Part shown: positions 34,650 to 46,461 of the stretch, piece by piece
How positions within the stretch are numbered: the stretch's first letter is position 1
Layout: every line of letters starts with the position of its first letter
NCBI GenBank assembly: GCA_026745465.1
Contig: JACYXH010000505.1
Location: 246,412 to 310,411, forward strand
DNA length: 64,000 nt
Source of the DNA: Lota lota
Lineage: Eukaryota > Chordata > Actinopteri > Gadiformes > Lotidae
Direction: 5' to 3'
The notes under the pieces: model-generated
What the model was told of the DNA's origin: nothing
The model's database searches: none
What the model saw: the letters and a program-made list of their open reading frames with translations, nothing else
Position numbers and translations under genes: made by a program

Positions 34650-35744
34650 TTCTGTACATCGGCATGGCCCCCTTAATAAGTTACTGTCCCTTTTACATTA
34701 ATCCATTTGCTGGCTACCGTTAGCTCTGTTTAGCACTAAGAATGCAGCTAGTAACTAAAACTAATAAAATAAGCACTTGCTGAACAACGAACATCCAAAT
34801 TGGTGGCTGATATGTCAGAAGAGTTTCAACATCGTTACCTTAAATATGTGGCAGGGGTTGGTTGTGCAGGTCCTAGGTATGAGTACCATTGGTTTTTTAA
34901 CCAGTGCCTGGCAATCAGTAGGTATCCTTTTAAGGCAAAACAACTTAATTTCAAAATTGTTCATTACATAACGTTTGAAAATCCAAAAAAATACTGACAT
35001 ACTTTAATAAATAATAAATATATATTATATATTATTTACATGCAAAATGTCCGGGGTGGGCATTTATTTGACCCAGAGTCTTTTCTTAACCACATATATA
35101 CGAATATGATTTTAACACATTATATAATAAGAATAAGAAAAGATAAGAATTCACCATTAAACACAATTCATATAGTCTTATTTAGATATAAGCTCATGTG
35201 CATTACTGCAGCTATTTATCTAACGAGATAACAAAGCTGTCATCAAGTTAAAACCTTAACTATAGTCCAAAGAGGATGCGGACAGTGGACGCACGGTTCA
35301 GAATATACTATTTTCAAACAAGTGTTTTCCAAGCATTTCTTAAATCTTTTGTGATTGGGGCGCAATTTAAAATAAATCACTATAAAAGTGTGCAATAGTT
35401 TTAAAATGTTTTCGGAAGCACTGCTGTAGCGTGCATCTTCCTAATTTCAGCGTCGGCTTCCGAAGACATTCCTAAAGATGCAGCCGTAGCATCAGTTTTG
35501 GCAGAACTAGATGTTAAAATTTTAAATAAAATAATATTAACTTTGCAATGTGTCGCTATTATATGATGATTGAAAAATTACAATAAAGCCGAGTATAGAG
35601 TTGTCTTTTCCCTGCACTCATTAGGTTTGTTGTTAAGTAAATTCTAACCGTTACCATTGTCTCAAATGTGTGTTGTTTGAAATGTTAGTATTTTTATTTT
35701 CAGACATGCATTTGCTTAAAGTCCTTCTCCAATTCTTTCATTAG

Positions 35745-35901
35745 GATGAGGTACATGAGCGGGATGGACTCACAGACTTCCTGCTGACTAAATTAAAGGA
35801 GGTGGTGCAGAAGATTCCCACATTGAAGCTCATTCTGTCCAGTGCTGCCTTAGACATAGACGTCTTCAAGCGCTACTTCAAGTCATGCCAAGTCATCAAT
35901 G
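35745..35901 (+). CDS. ythdc2: ythdc2 exon, DEVH box (motif II) and motif III
   Basis: After acceptor TTAG the frame opens directly with DEVHERDGLTDFLLTKLKEV, then VQKIPTLKLILSSAALDIDV and FKRYFKSCQVIN. DEVH is the Walker B motif II that binds Mg-ATP and catalyses hydrolysis; SAA is motif III, where most DEAH helicases have SAT, and YTHDC2 also has SAA from memory. The exon of 157 bp starts in phase 0 and ends in phase 1 at donor GTAATG (35902). It is flanked by the two largest introns of the window. No stops. The helicase ATPase signature is intact, so this copy looks functional at this site. Confidence 0.97.
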
Positions 35902-36789
35902 GTAATGCTCTTCAACAGTATCTTTATCCTGAGCCTGTTGTATTGCTATTGTATGTTTGTCGTTCTTAAATGGTCATACTTGGTTTCTCTATACAGTAAA
36001 GTCTAACATTTGATTATATTCTATCTAGTTACCTAGCCCTGTAAATGTCTAGGCCAAAAAAACAAAACAGAAAAAGCAGTATTGGATTGACAGATACAAA
36101 CAACAATATAAAAGGCATGGTGTGTGCACGTCTGACTGTTGTGGTTGGGGTTCAATGTTGATCTAATCACAGGCCCTGGCATTCAGTGACTCGGTTCTCT
36201 TTATCTGCCTAGATCACCCTTTAGAGAACAAGTCAGCCAACCCAACCTTTTATATATATATTTTTTTCAGCTGTAAATACTAGTTAGAGGCAAAGAAAAA
36301 ATATGGATATAGTTGTAATGTTCAAACCAGTGTTTCCCCTGGGATGGAGCAGCAGGCCTGATGGTGCAAAATAAATTGTTGCTCACGAGCGGAGCACGAA
36401 CACACACATTTATATCTCTTTGAGGGAATCTGCCAGTTGTCTTCCATATTTGCGTTCAAGTTTTTGTTAAACTCTGAAGGGATTCAGACAGAAATCATGT
36501 TCATGGACGAGTTCATGTTTTAAAGTTGTATTCACGTTACGTTACGTCACGTTATGTCATTACATTCTAATGAAATTGCCACAAGTAACATAACGTTAAC
36601 TTGCTTATTTACCATTAGATGAGTCGACTACCCAAACAGCTTTAGATAATATTATGTGGGGAATTCATTCGAGGGGTAGTCAGCGCTTTTATCCGTTGTC
36701 AAAACTATCATGCTAAAAAAACTTCATGAGAACGTTACTGAACTAAAGACTTGATCCCCGGTATGAGTCTAGCGGTGTAAACCTGCCCA

Positions 36790-36905
36790 GGAGAGGGTCG
36801 GGCAGCAGCACTCCTCTCTATAGAGCCATCGTTTGGTAGATTTCTACACAATAGGTGAATTATGAAGTACCCTTCACTAAACAATAGCCTAACCAAAATT
36901 TGGAG
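36790..36905 (+). repeat. dispersed repeat, copy 2 of 2
   Basis: Parallels 1730-1870: CTCTATAGAGCCATCGTTTG, AATAGGTGAATTATGAAGTA, CACTAAACAATAGCCTAAC. Same orientation. Family unknown. Confidence 0.55.
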
Positions 36906-37253
36906 TTGTTTCCCGCTCTTTTTATCCTTTTTGAAACCGACTGGTCTGGCGCCTCTTTTAAGTTACTTGATATGACTCCATCCTGTCCAACCACCGAATT
37001 ACCTTCTCTATGAACGTGTCCTTCTTATCTGATATTTTATTAAAAAATGCATTGAGCATGTTCGGAGTCGACGGTGGAATAAACACAAATTCCCGGCACA
37101 TAGGTGTAGCCCCCCTACTCCGCTGTCCATTACAAAACTCGAGTGTTTGTTTGCAAGCCATCTTGAAAACAGGATACCAACAGGATACAATGACAAACTT
37201 CCTCACTGTTCTGTGAACAGTGAATCCTCCTCCCGTAACTTGCTTTTCCTATA

Positions 37254-37830
37254 GGTCTTTTCACACATGCATTGTAAGTTGGACATGTTCCGGATAATAC
37301 CCGGTTGGGCTGTATGTGTGTACACAAATGTCTGAATCCGCCGCTCTGGAGTTACATTTACTAGACCCTAGTGTAAAGTCCGGAGAATCGGAGAACCGGA
37401 TAATTCACAACGAGAGAGTGGGCGTGTTGCTGTCGTGTTGATGACGTTTCTATCATGCGACTGGCGTGAAACTGAGAGCACGGAGAGTGAGGCTACTTTG
37501 TACTTTTCTCTTAATGCCTGTATTTTGCGTTCCAACTTCTTTCTGCTTTCCACTCATTTGGTTTTTATTGCGGATACGTCCAAATAAATGCAGTATTGAT
37601 ATTACCGCAAAAATTGTCTATATTACGGAGTTGGTAGCCTGACCCGCCATCTTCAATGTGTTGTAAACAAAACACTGCGACTACCTGCATACTTTCGCTA
37701 CACACGTCCTGCCTCCTACATGCTCCACCCAGGCGCCACCCCTCGCCTAAAGTACACAGAGTATCTCCAATATGTGTGAACACGTCTGATGCGGCTTATC
37801 TCCTGTTGTGTGTTGCATGTGTGAAAGGGC
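37254..37830. mobile_element. MITE-like element
   Basis: Inverted ends share about 15 bp: left CTTTTCACACATGCA near 37257, right as reverse complement CCTTTCACACATGCA near 37828. Length is about 580 bp with no coding capacity. Target duplication not clear, so the superfamily (perhaps PIF/Harbinger-like) is not assigned. Confidence 0.4.
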
Positions 37831-38190
37831 AACTCCTGATCATCTCCGTACCTGATTCTCCGGAGAGATCTCTATCCATATGTCAAGATGTATGTTTTGA
37901 ATAATGGAAATTAATAATTCAACTGCAAACTAAACCTTAATTGTACTGTATATTTGTTCAGACAATGTGAGTAGAAATATAGAAATTCTGCTCCCAGCTA
38001 GGGCCAACATTGCAATATTACATTATTTCCCTAAAAACTCTAATTTAAAAGGTTAGTATCAGTATCAGAGGACTCCTACAACCACATCTGAATGGTGACA
38101 TTATTGTTCTACATTTGTGCTTTACAGGGTTAAAACCTACATCCCTGAACTACTAAGCGGTGAAGGAGAGGGGAAGGGGGGCAGGCGTCA

Positions 38191-38306
38191 GTTTCCAGCC
38201 CCATCCAGATTGATCATTGACTGTTATTAGCATTTGAAAGGCCAAGACATCACCCTTTCAAATGCTAATAACAATCAATGGTATGGTCAAGGGGATCTCT
38301 GGAAAC
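38191..38306. repeat. long hairpin (inverted repeat, 12-nt loop)
   Basis: The core arms 38215-38241 and 38254-38280 pair at 26 of 27 positions (TTATTAGCATTTGAAAGG and its complement) around a 12-nt loop. Weaker pairing extends outward to GTTTCCAG/CTGGAAAC. Either strand could fold into a stable stem. Resembles the core of a foldback MITE. Confidence 0.85.
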
Positions 38307-39647
38307 CTCTTTCAAACAGCTGTATTCGGTCGTATGCAGGTGTTTGTAGGTCTATTTAACAATGTTCTGCAGGCATCCAATTACCTTGTTCGATGTAATT
38401 GAGTTTACCATGCCCGGATATTTCCAGATACACCAATTTGTACTCAGTGCAAGTTTCCTGGCACCTTCTGAAGAGAACTTGCACTTGTGAAATGTTTGAA
38501 GTTTGAAGAAATCTATCTTGACGGACATAATGGGTTCAAGAGGCAAAAATGTTCAGCATGTAAAGTAACACCTGTACACCTGTACACCACTTCGCCCCCT
38601 ATGGGCAAAGTGGTGGGCGAATATTTTGGAGACCTGCTCTTCCCAGATGCATTTATGGTGAAGAAATTTGTAAACTTTTACCATTCACATGGTGAGATAT
38701 GGGTACTCCACATAAAAATAAAAATAAACTCCTACAATAACAATAGGTATCAACATATACGCCGTGAATACCTAATAACATCTATAAGAATGAAATAGGA
38801 TAGCTCACATTTTACGCTTGGCCCCCTAATAATTAAACAAACAATACATCCAGTATGTATCATAGAATACATTCACTTTCTATGATAGTACAACACAGTA
38901 CACTATATAACCTAGAATGCAGCCAACTTTTTGTCATGGAATACCAGCAAGAAATATAAAATATATCTGTAATTTCAGGTATCAAAACTTGTTCTATTAG
39001 GGGTGATGGAAATATGTTCATAATCACTATCAATCAGAATACATTTACTCAGTCACAGAATATACCTTCTGTATATCATAATGCATTCACTATAAGAAAC
39101 TGATATGAATGTATGAAGCAAAAAACATGTAAAACAAGGGGATATCAGCCTACATTTTAGAAGCAAGGGTGTCTTTCACCCATGCTTGTGGTGTCTTAGG
39201 TGTTTTTTCATTTGTTTCTGGCACTTATACTTACGTCGAAATTAATGTGGCGGAATAATAATATTAAAACGATTGGCTACTGGCAATAAGAATAGGTGCT
39301 TGCACCTTCGGTGCTTGACACCTAAATATATGTCACGATCGTCGGGAACAGAGGACCAATGCGCAGCGTTGAATGCGAACATACTTTTATTTTACTGATT
39401 CCAACACGAAACAAAACAACAAACGATACGTGACGTCCTTAAGCAAACAAAACCTACTAGGAACACGGAACAAGATCCCACAAACACTGAGGGAAAACAG
39501 ACTGTTTAAATATGGTTCCCAATCAGAGACAACCAGCAACAGCTGACACTTGTTTCCTCTGATTGGGAACCACTCTGGCCAACATAGAAATACAAGACCT
39601 AGAATGGAAAACAAAGAGCACAAAACATAGACTCTACACACCCTGGC

Positions 39648-40694
39648 TCAACATAAAAGAGTCCCTAGAGCCAGGGCGTGACAGTACCCCCCCCCAAAGG
39701 CGCGGACTCCGACCGCGCCAACAGAACACCACAGGGGAGGGACCGGGTAGGCACTCCGCCTTGGTGGCGGATCCGGCTCTGGGCGTGATCCCCACTCCCT
39801 CTCTAACCCCCTAACGTACCCCTGGTCCGGTCTGGCCCTGCTGGCCGGAGCTGGACTGAACACTGGTGCAGCGGATTGCTCTAGCTCCGACGTGGAGCAG
39901 CTGACCGGTACCGGACCAGGCACCGGTGGAGGAGGAACAGACCGAGCCGGGCTGACGAAGCGCACCACTGACTTGGTGTGGGGAGCAGGAACAGACCGAG
40001 CCGGGCTGACGAAGCGCACCACTGACTTGGTGCGGAGAGCAGGAATGGACCGGGCCGGGCTGGCGACGCGCACCATCGGCTTGGTGTGGGGAGCAGGAAC
40101 AGGCCGGACCGGGCTGACGACACGCACCACAGGCTCGATGCGAGGAACAGGAACAGGCCGGACCGTACTGGGGACACACACCACTGGCCCTATGCAGGGA
40201 TCAGGAACGGGCCGGACCGGACTGGTAACACACCCCAGTACCTCTCGCCGTGCCTCCACACTTTCCCTCTCCTCTGTGACCAGTGGCCCCCTTAACCTGG
40301 CGTCCTCCTCTGCACACCCGCTGGACGGTTCCATCGCGGCCTCCTGCTGCCCCGTCGTCCACGGCGTGAGCCCCCCCCTAAAAATTTTATCGGGGTCTCT
40401 CCTCCCCGTGGGCCAGGCCTCTATAGTTCTCGCCCAACTCTCGCTCTTCTGCTTCCAACTCCAGCCATTCTGCTCTTCATTTGGCTTGACCCAGTCGAGA
40501 CTCTTCCTCCACTGTTCCCAAGTCCACCCTCTCTGCTCTTCACTAGGCTTGACCCAGTCGAGGTTGCCACGGAGATCTGCTAGCGATTCCCCTGGCGATG
40601 GCTCCTGGACACGCTGCTTGGTCCAGTTTAGGTGGGATCTTCTGTCACGATCGTCGGGAACAGAGGACCAATGCGCAGCGTTGAATGCGAACAT
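39648..40694 (-). CDS. repetitive Pro/Val-rich open frame in the short LTR element
   Basis: A 348-codon minus-strand frame runs from inside the 5' LTR through the interior into the 3' LTR. The N-terminal third is Trp-rich (NLDWVKPSEEQRGWTWEQW); the middle is five to six 18-residue repeats of the type VRPVPAPHTKPMVRVASP, set by a 54-bp minisatellite. No known domain. It may simply be open because of its base composition; I cannot say that it is translated. Confidence 0.45.
   Translation of the reverse strand: MFAFNAAHWSSVPDDRDRRSHLNWTKQRVQEPSPGESLADLRGNLDWVKPSEEQRGWTWEQWRKSLDWVKPNEEQNGWSWKQKSESWARTIEAWPTGRRDPDKIFRGGLTPWTTGQQEAAMEPSSGCAEEDARLRGPLVTEERESVEARREVLGCVTSPVRPVPDPCIGPVVCVPSTVRPVPVPRIEPVVRVVSPVRPVPAPHTKPMVRVASPARSIPALRTKSVVRFVSPARSVPAPHTKSVVRFVSPARSVPPPPVPGPVPVSCSTSELEQSAAPVFSPAPASRARPDQGYVRGLEREWGSRPEPDPPPRRSAYPVPPLWCSVGAVGVRAFGGGYCHALALGTLLC
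39932..40235. repeat. 54-bp minisatellite, about 5.5 units
   Basis: Units carry GGGCTGACGAAGCGCACCAC, TTGGTGTGGGGAGCAGGAAC and GACCGAGCC. The period of 54 keeps all copies in one frame on either strand, which explains long open frames in both directions here. Confidence 0.85.
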
Positions 40695-41017
40695 ACTTTT
40701 ATTTTACTGATTCCAACACGAAACAAAACAACAACCGATACGTGACGTCCTTAGGCAACCAAAACCTACTAGGAACACGGAACAAGATCCCACAAACACT
40801 GAGGGAAAACAGACTGTTTAAATATGGTTCCCAATCAGAGACAACCAGCAACAGCTGACACTTGTTTCCTCTGATTGGGAACCACTCTGGCCAACATAGA
40901 AATACAAGACCTAGAATGGAAAACAAAGAGCACAAAACATAGACTCTACACACCCTGGCTCAACATAAAAGAGTCCCTAGAGCCAGGGCGTGACAATATA
41001 GCTGTAAGCAGCAGTAA

Positions 41018-41043
41018 CCAGTGTCAAGCACGCTTGACACTGG
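41018..41043. repeat. 26-bp near-perfect palindrome
   Basis: 12-bp arms CCAGTGTCAAGC/GCTTGACACTGG around AC. It lies just outside the short LTR element, within the short-repeat background that also contains GTGCTTGACACC at 39312. Confidence 0.85.
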
Positions 41044-42581
41044 CGTTTATGCGCCTGATGTTGGACAAATTGGGACAATTAAGGAAATGCTGAATTCTGT
41101 GAGACAACTGCTGGGGATTTGTTAGGCTGCGACCCTTCTACAAATTTCCTCTGAGTGTGAGATACTGCCCCCTATGAAGCCACCGATACTGCTGGAAGTG
41201 GTCAACCTATGATGGTGAATTTGTTTATCAGACAAGACTGCTGGAAATGGCTTTAATGTAGACCAGCCTATTACAGCCAGCAGCCCCAAAGTCAGCTCAA
41301 CTCCAACCACACCATGTGTGTGCAAGTACAGTGCATCCTCTGCTGACAGTGGTAGATCATTGCTTAGTAGTAGACCATAGACTCAAGGATTGTGCCATCA
41401 ATGCCAGAGGTAGTGCTAGTGCTCTACTCACTAAGCTATTAACAAATATGCATCAAAAGCGGGTGATCAGTACATGTTTTAGAAGTGGGCGTCTTGTCTA
41501 AGAAGTAGGAGTGTTTTTCACACTTTTTTGGAACATGACAAACTAAAGAATGTGGCGGAATAATAATTTTCTTTCTAAAAAATAATGAATGTGCCAATGA
41601 GCCAAAACCAATGAGCCATTGGGCGGTGAGAAATAACAGGGGAAAATCAATACACCTTTGAGAGGTGGGCGTTTTTTCCACACTTAGTCGTATTTCATTT
41701 TCTCTGGCACACACGGTCTGGTTTGAATGAAATAATGGGGTCCATGTAGCGTCCAATTGATAAAATTATATATTTATGCATGTAAAATGGAGTGCCGGGT
41801 CCAAAAAAGATTTAGTTAAAATTGGGAGCAGCGTTTGGGAGCTATGGCTACTTCCATTCAATGCGGCGGTGAGCTATTTTTAGCACACCGGTCATCTGGA
41901 TTTCTAAACGGTCTGGTCGCTACAGCATCCAGACAGTTATGAAATTCAGAACTCTTTTGATACATTTTGTATAATTACATAGAAATAACACCAGTGTTGA
42001 ATAAACTCTCTTAAGTGTTCATTTTAACACTACCACAGTGTTTATATAATTCCCACTGACCAGTGTTATTTCAACACTATTGCCAGTGTAACTGATTTTA
42101 CTCAACAACAGTGTTGACAGAGTTACTCTGGTAGTGTTTATGTACCAACTCTTCAATGCGTATAAATAACTCTGGAAAGTGTTATACGAACACTAAAGAA
42201 GTGTTCTCGGAGGAGTGTAAATATAGCACTGGACAGTGTTGTCTTAGCTAAAACATTAGTGATGAATAAACTCTAAGTGTTCATTTTAACACTATTACAT
42301 ACAGTGTTTATATAATTCTCACTGACCAGTGTTAATTCAACCGCCACACCAGTGTTACAGTTTATACTAACACTGGTAGTCTTTAAGAGACAACACTTCA
42401 AAGTAGTTGATGTAGTCTTTGAAGAGTGATGAGAAAAAAAGCACTGTTAAACAACATTTAATGAGGACGAATCATCTGTATATATACAATAATGGACATA
42501 TTTAAGAGAAAGGGATTATATACTTTTGTAAATTCTATTTGAATAGTCAAGAATGAAAAAGTCTCTTTCGTTTCCATTTAT

Positions 42582-45500
42582 TCAGCCCTGTGTCAAACAA
42601 TGGAAGAGAACCACAAACACATTCATGTCTGACCCATAAGCGCACTGAATATCAAAAGGCTTGTAAAAGAGCAAACTATTCACTTTGATTATACATTCAT
42701 TATCTTCACCATCATACAATTGGTAGGCATGGTCATGCTCGCTAAAAACGTCAGTTACTAATGGAGCTACAACCAAGTAGGTACATTCACCAACCAACAG
42801 AATCTTTGAGATTTTGGAAAAAACTGGAATCTCATTTGTGACCTCGTTGTGAACCATAAGCCCAACCCTATATTCAGTTCCATCAATCCTGATCCAGTTA
42901 GTAGAATATACCTTCTCATGCATAGGAATTTCTAAAGAGTTGGCCAAATGTTCACCATCATGATAGTCTTCAAGAGAAAACCAAATAATTGGCCTGTACT
43001 CTTTTCTTTGAAATGTTAGTGTCCCAATGATTTCCAATTAACATCTGGTTCTTCTTGGCAATACATTTGGGTATATTCTTGAAGTTTTTGAGACAGTTCT
43101 TGAAAGGTTTATGTTTGGCTTCATATCTCATATTCCATGAGTGTAAAAGTGGACCTATTTTCCTTATGCAAGATGGCTAATGGACTATAAAATTATGCTT
43201 TGGTATTAAATGCTGAGCAGGGCACAGTATTTAAAAAAAGTTGGTGGTTCTCCTGAATTAAGTGTTTAAGCGCAACAGTCATCCCGTAGGTAATGCTTGG
43301 GGCAAAAGGTATATTCATTATTTGCAACAAGAGAAGCAAAAGGTTCCTGTTCCTATTCTCAGTTGGTACAACATCTCCAAAAAGCAACGAGATATTTTTA
43401 ACAAGACACATACATTGAATTGAATTCAGTCCCAAGCTTTTGTTAGAGCTTTCCAAGTTCACATTTGTTGTGCGGTTTTTGCGTTCCAAGTAACCATAAT
43501 TAAACGAGTAGATTCGTGACAGTATATCTGCTTTTGAGATGAAATGCTCAGTAAGGTAATGAAAAAGCAACTTTAGCTCATATAGAGCGACGCCTTCAAG
43601 TACGTCATGCATACTATCAAATGAAACATTATTGCATACATGAAAAAAATGCAGTGTGTTTAAAGATGAATTTCTCTTAACCCAGTACACAGAATTGAGC
43701 TGAGATTCTGAATTAAGTTTCAGGCAATGCATCTCAAAACTTTGACTGTCACAAATTACTATTCTAGGGTCATCCTCTCAAAACACATTTTGACAAACAT
43801 GGTGTCCATTGAAGGACTCTTTAAACCCAAGAATGGAGTGCATTCCGAGATTGTCACCTGTGATATCACTGATTGTACCATGCACTTTGTCAGAAGATAT
43901 TGGCAAAGAAATACCATCAGTTTCAGGCCTTTTCAGGTCAAAAATCAAGGGCTCAAGAATCAAATCAAAGCCATACTTCTTTAAATCCTGACAATGAAAT
44001 AGAGCCACTAAATGAATGCTTAGAACAGCAGAATTGAATTTAGGGGGTAAATTACACAGAACAAAATACAAAGCGCCCACCTTATGAATGCAACATTTTG
44101 AACCAAGGGGGTTAGCAGTTTTAAGTGTTTTGAGAACAGTGGGTGGGTCTTACAGTAACTCCCATCATTAAAATCTTTGAAAACATTGGCATATGTTTTC
44201 TAGTTACGCCTAGTGTCTTACCTAACACCCAAAATAATCTCCACAGACTCAACAATTCCCCACTTTTCGCTGTAGTACTTCACTCTTTTATGGTCCTAAT
44301 TTAAACAAGAAAATGGTTTCTCAAACATTGTCAAACTTTGTTCTACTGCCCATCAACCTCGCAACAACCTCGCTCTCAACGACGACAAGACAAGACAGGT
44401 ACATGACCCCATCACGATCAATGGGTCTGCTGTGGAGAGGGTAAACAGCATTAAGTTCCTGGGAATCCACATCACCAACGACCTCACCTGGGAATAGCAC
44501 ACAAACCAGGTGGTGAAAAAAGCACAACGTCGCCTATTTCACCTTAGGCGGCTGAAAAAGTTCGGCTTGGGGCCCAAGATCCTGGGGGCCTTCTTCAGAG
44601 GCACAACGGAGAGTATCTTGACGGGATGCATCACTGCCTGGTACGGGAACTGCACTGCCCAAAGCCGCAAAGCGTTGCAAAGGGTAGTGCGGACAGCTGA
44701 AAGGATCAGCTTCCTTTCATGGATGAGCTTCCCTCCATCCAGGACACCTACAAGGCCCGGTGTGTCAAGAAGGCCCTCAGAATCATTAGGGACACCAGCT
44801 ACCCAAAACTGTTTGAGCTACTGCCGTCGGGGAAGCGGTACCGAAGCCTCGGGGCCAAAACCCAGAGGATGACGAACTGTTTTTCCCCCCAAGCAGCCAA
44901 GCTCCTGGAAAAATCCATTACCCCCAAACCAACCCCAAGCACACTACAACAACTGGTTATTTGATTATCTGCGTCATATTCTGTATGTTGCACAGCATTT
45001 TTTTATTATCATTTTTTTTTTTTGCACTACCTCTATGGCTGGTACCACTACCACTTGAACATATTGTTGTATTGATGTTGCTACTTATTATTATTTATTA
45101 TTACATACTTTGTTATTGATCGTGTATTGATGCAGCTATGTGACTGTTGAGGATCCAAGCCTAAGAATTTTACTCTTGCGTACTTGTACGCTAAGATGTA
45201 ATAAAAGCATTTCTGATTCTGATTCTGGTCTCGAAGAATCACTAGCAGGAACTACAGAGAGCACAGTTTCCTTAATTTGGGAGTGCATATTGGTTGCAAA
45301 TTCTTCTAAATCACAGACAATTTATGAAACTGTGTTACTGGCAGCTCCACTTCCTTGTATTTTGGCAACAATTGCTGCACACATATCTATTATTTTTCTT
45401 GGGGAAAGACCTGTCCCGCTGTTCTCAAAATGTCCTGAATCTGACTCCCCATCAACATTTGGTAACAAAGTTTCATTGAAATCATGGAATAATGGAAGAA

Positions 45501-45986
45501 TCAACAACAGGAACTAATTTATTCTCAAAATGTTTACAATCCAAATGTTTACGAAAGCCAGCATATGTTGCAAATTGTTTCTTACATGTTTCCTGTACAC
45601 AAATCAACTTAAAATTTCCTTCAGGATAAAATCTGTGATCAAATCTTAAATGTGTTATTAGTAATTGACTGGTTCCTTACAATTCTTGGCATTTAAAACA
45701 AAACAAAAAACATGCTGACTGGTTAAGTTTACAGTTAGTTCAGTAGTTTTGTATGCAGTTCTCTCACTCTAGGCGATTCTTTTGTTTTCCCAACATCAAT
45801 TTTGTAAATTGTGGTTTGTATAAACGTGTAGAAGTTAAGAAGTGCGTCATCGTACATTAAATGAAAAACAAAGTGCATTTTGAAAAGCTTGTCAAATGCA
45901 GAGAGTGAACCACCTGCCTGACATGGGAAGATTTGTTTATCAAGGGCTATGTAGAAGTTGTCTATGTGGCGGGGGGATCCACCCAC
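42582..45986 (-). pseudogene. EnSpm/CACTA transposase remnant in pieces
   Basis: Five minus-strand segments in order: 45735-45986 (AFDKLFKMHFVFHLMYDDAL then TFIQTTIYKIDVGKTKESPR), 45322-45507, [LINE], 43778-44080 (LPPKFNSAVLSIHLVALFHC, DLILEPLIFDLK, TISDITGDNLGMHSILGF), 43193-43732 (DSMHDVLEGVALYELKLLFH) and 42582-43037. The blocks DNLGxHSxxGF and DxMHDxLEGVxxYE are typical of transposases of fish EnSpm-type elements from memory. Frame changes, stops and the LINE insertion make it inactive. The family name rests on memory and on the end repeats. Confidence 0.65.
44340..45228 (+). mobile_element. L2-like LINE, 5'-truncated
   Basis: The + strand begins within the RT C-terminal part (ERVNSIKFLGIHITNDLTWE, then a TAG near 44494) and continues as HTNQVVKKAQRRLFHLRRLK, LTGCITAWYGNCTAQSRKAL and, in another frame, LPSIQDTYKARCVKKALRII. 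The 3' end is AATAAAAGCATT followed by repeats of TTCTGA, the short tandem tail of L2/CR1-type elements. Inserted into the CACTA transposase. 5' truncation is usual for LINEs. The clade (L2 or Rex1) is not certain. Confidence 0.85.
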
Positions 45987-46461
45987 GGCAATTAGATACG
46001 TTTGTCTACCTTCTCTTTGTCAAAGATGTTTGTCGATGCTGTTGAATGACTAGATAGAGAAAGAAAACAAGAACAAAAACACAAGCATTACAGTGCTCTA
46101 TTAAGGCATAGACACTCAAAATGCAATATTACCAGGGGTACATTATTCTTAATAAGACTACCACTAAAACCAAATAAAGGTAAGGTAAATTACATTAAAA
46201 AAAACTAACAAACTAGGAATTGTTACAAACAACAGGAATGACTTAACTAAGGTGAAACTTCATTCCATGTAGTCCTCCCCAAAATATATAAATCGATTCT
46301 AATTAGCTTTTGACTGGAACGTTTTAAATTCTTGCTAGCTAGCTCGCGCCTGTAATGTCAGCACTATGCACTGAGGAAAATGTGTGCCTGCTTCCAGCTC
46401 TGGAACGATCATTTTGTTTGCAGTAGTGATTCGTTTTTTAACACTAAAAGCTTGAAAGCAT

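Larger units (their letters stand above)
4691..35744 (+). other. ythdc2 intron, 31 kb, filled with transposons
   Basis: Donor GTGAGT at 4691, acceptor TTTCATTAG ending at 35744. All recognised content is mobile or repetitive: minisatellite, DIRS, BEL/Pao, Gmr1-like gypsy, inverted repeats, L1 with nested Tc1, SINE, solo LTR, Charlie-like hAT and MITE-like pieces. Stretches where I recognise nothing are 4691-5546, 7440-7815, 20666-22150, 25095-26150, 27103-27834, 28723-29107, 31893-32330 and 34650-35744; these are AT-rich with only short chance open frames. Confidence 0.85.
39331..40995 (-). mobile_element. short nonautonomous LTR element, young
   Basis: Two 353-bp direct repeats (39331-39683, 40643-40995) start TGTCACG and end CGTGACA. 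They differ at about three positions by eye, so the insertion is recent. The 5-bp target duplication ATATA lies at 39326-39330 and 40996-41000. In minus orientation the LTR has AATAAAAG, and a G-rich tract adjoins the 3' LTR (about 39684-39695). The 959-bp interior has no protease, RT or integrase, so it depends on another element for movement. It inserted into one of the hairpin-rich short repeats. Confidence 0.9.

Noticed and set aside
38215-38280. Annotated microRNA gene
   Set aside because: The stem is good, but sequence alone cannot separate a microRNA precursor from a foldback MITE; kept only as a hairpin.
39892-40710. 272-codon + strand frame in the short LTR element
   Set aside because: The 54-bp repeat keeps both strands open; Gly/Thr/Arg repeats without a domain. 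The minus frame fits element orientation better.
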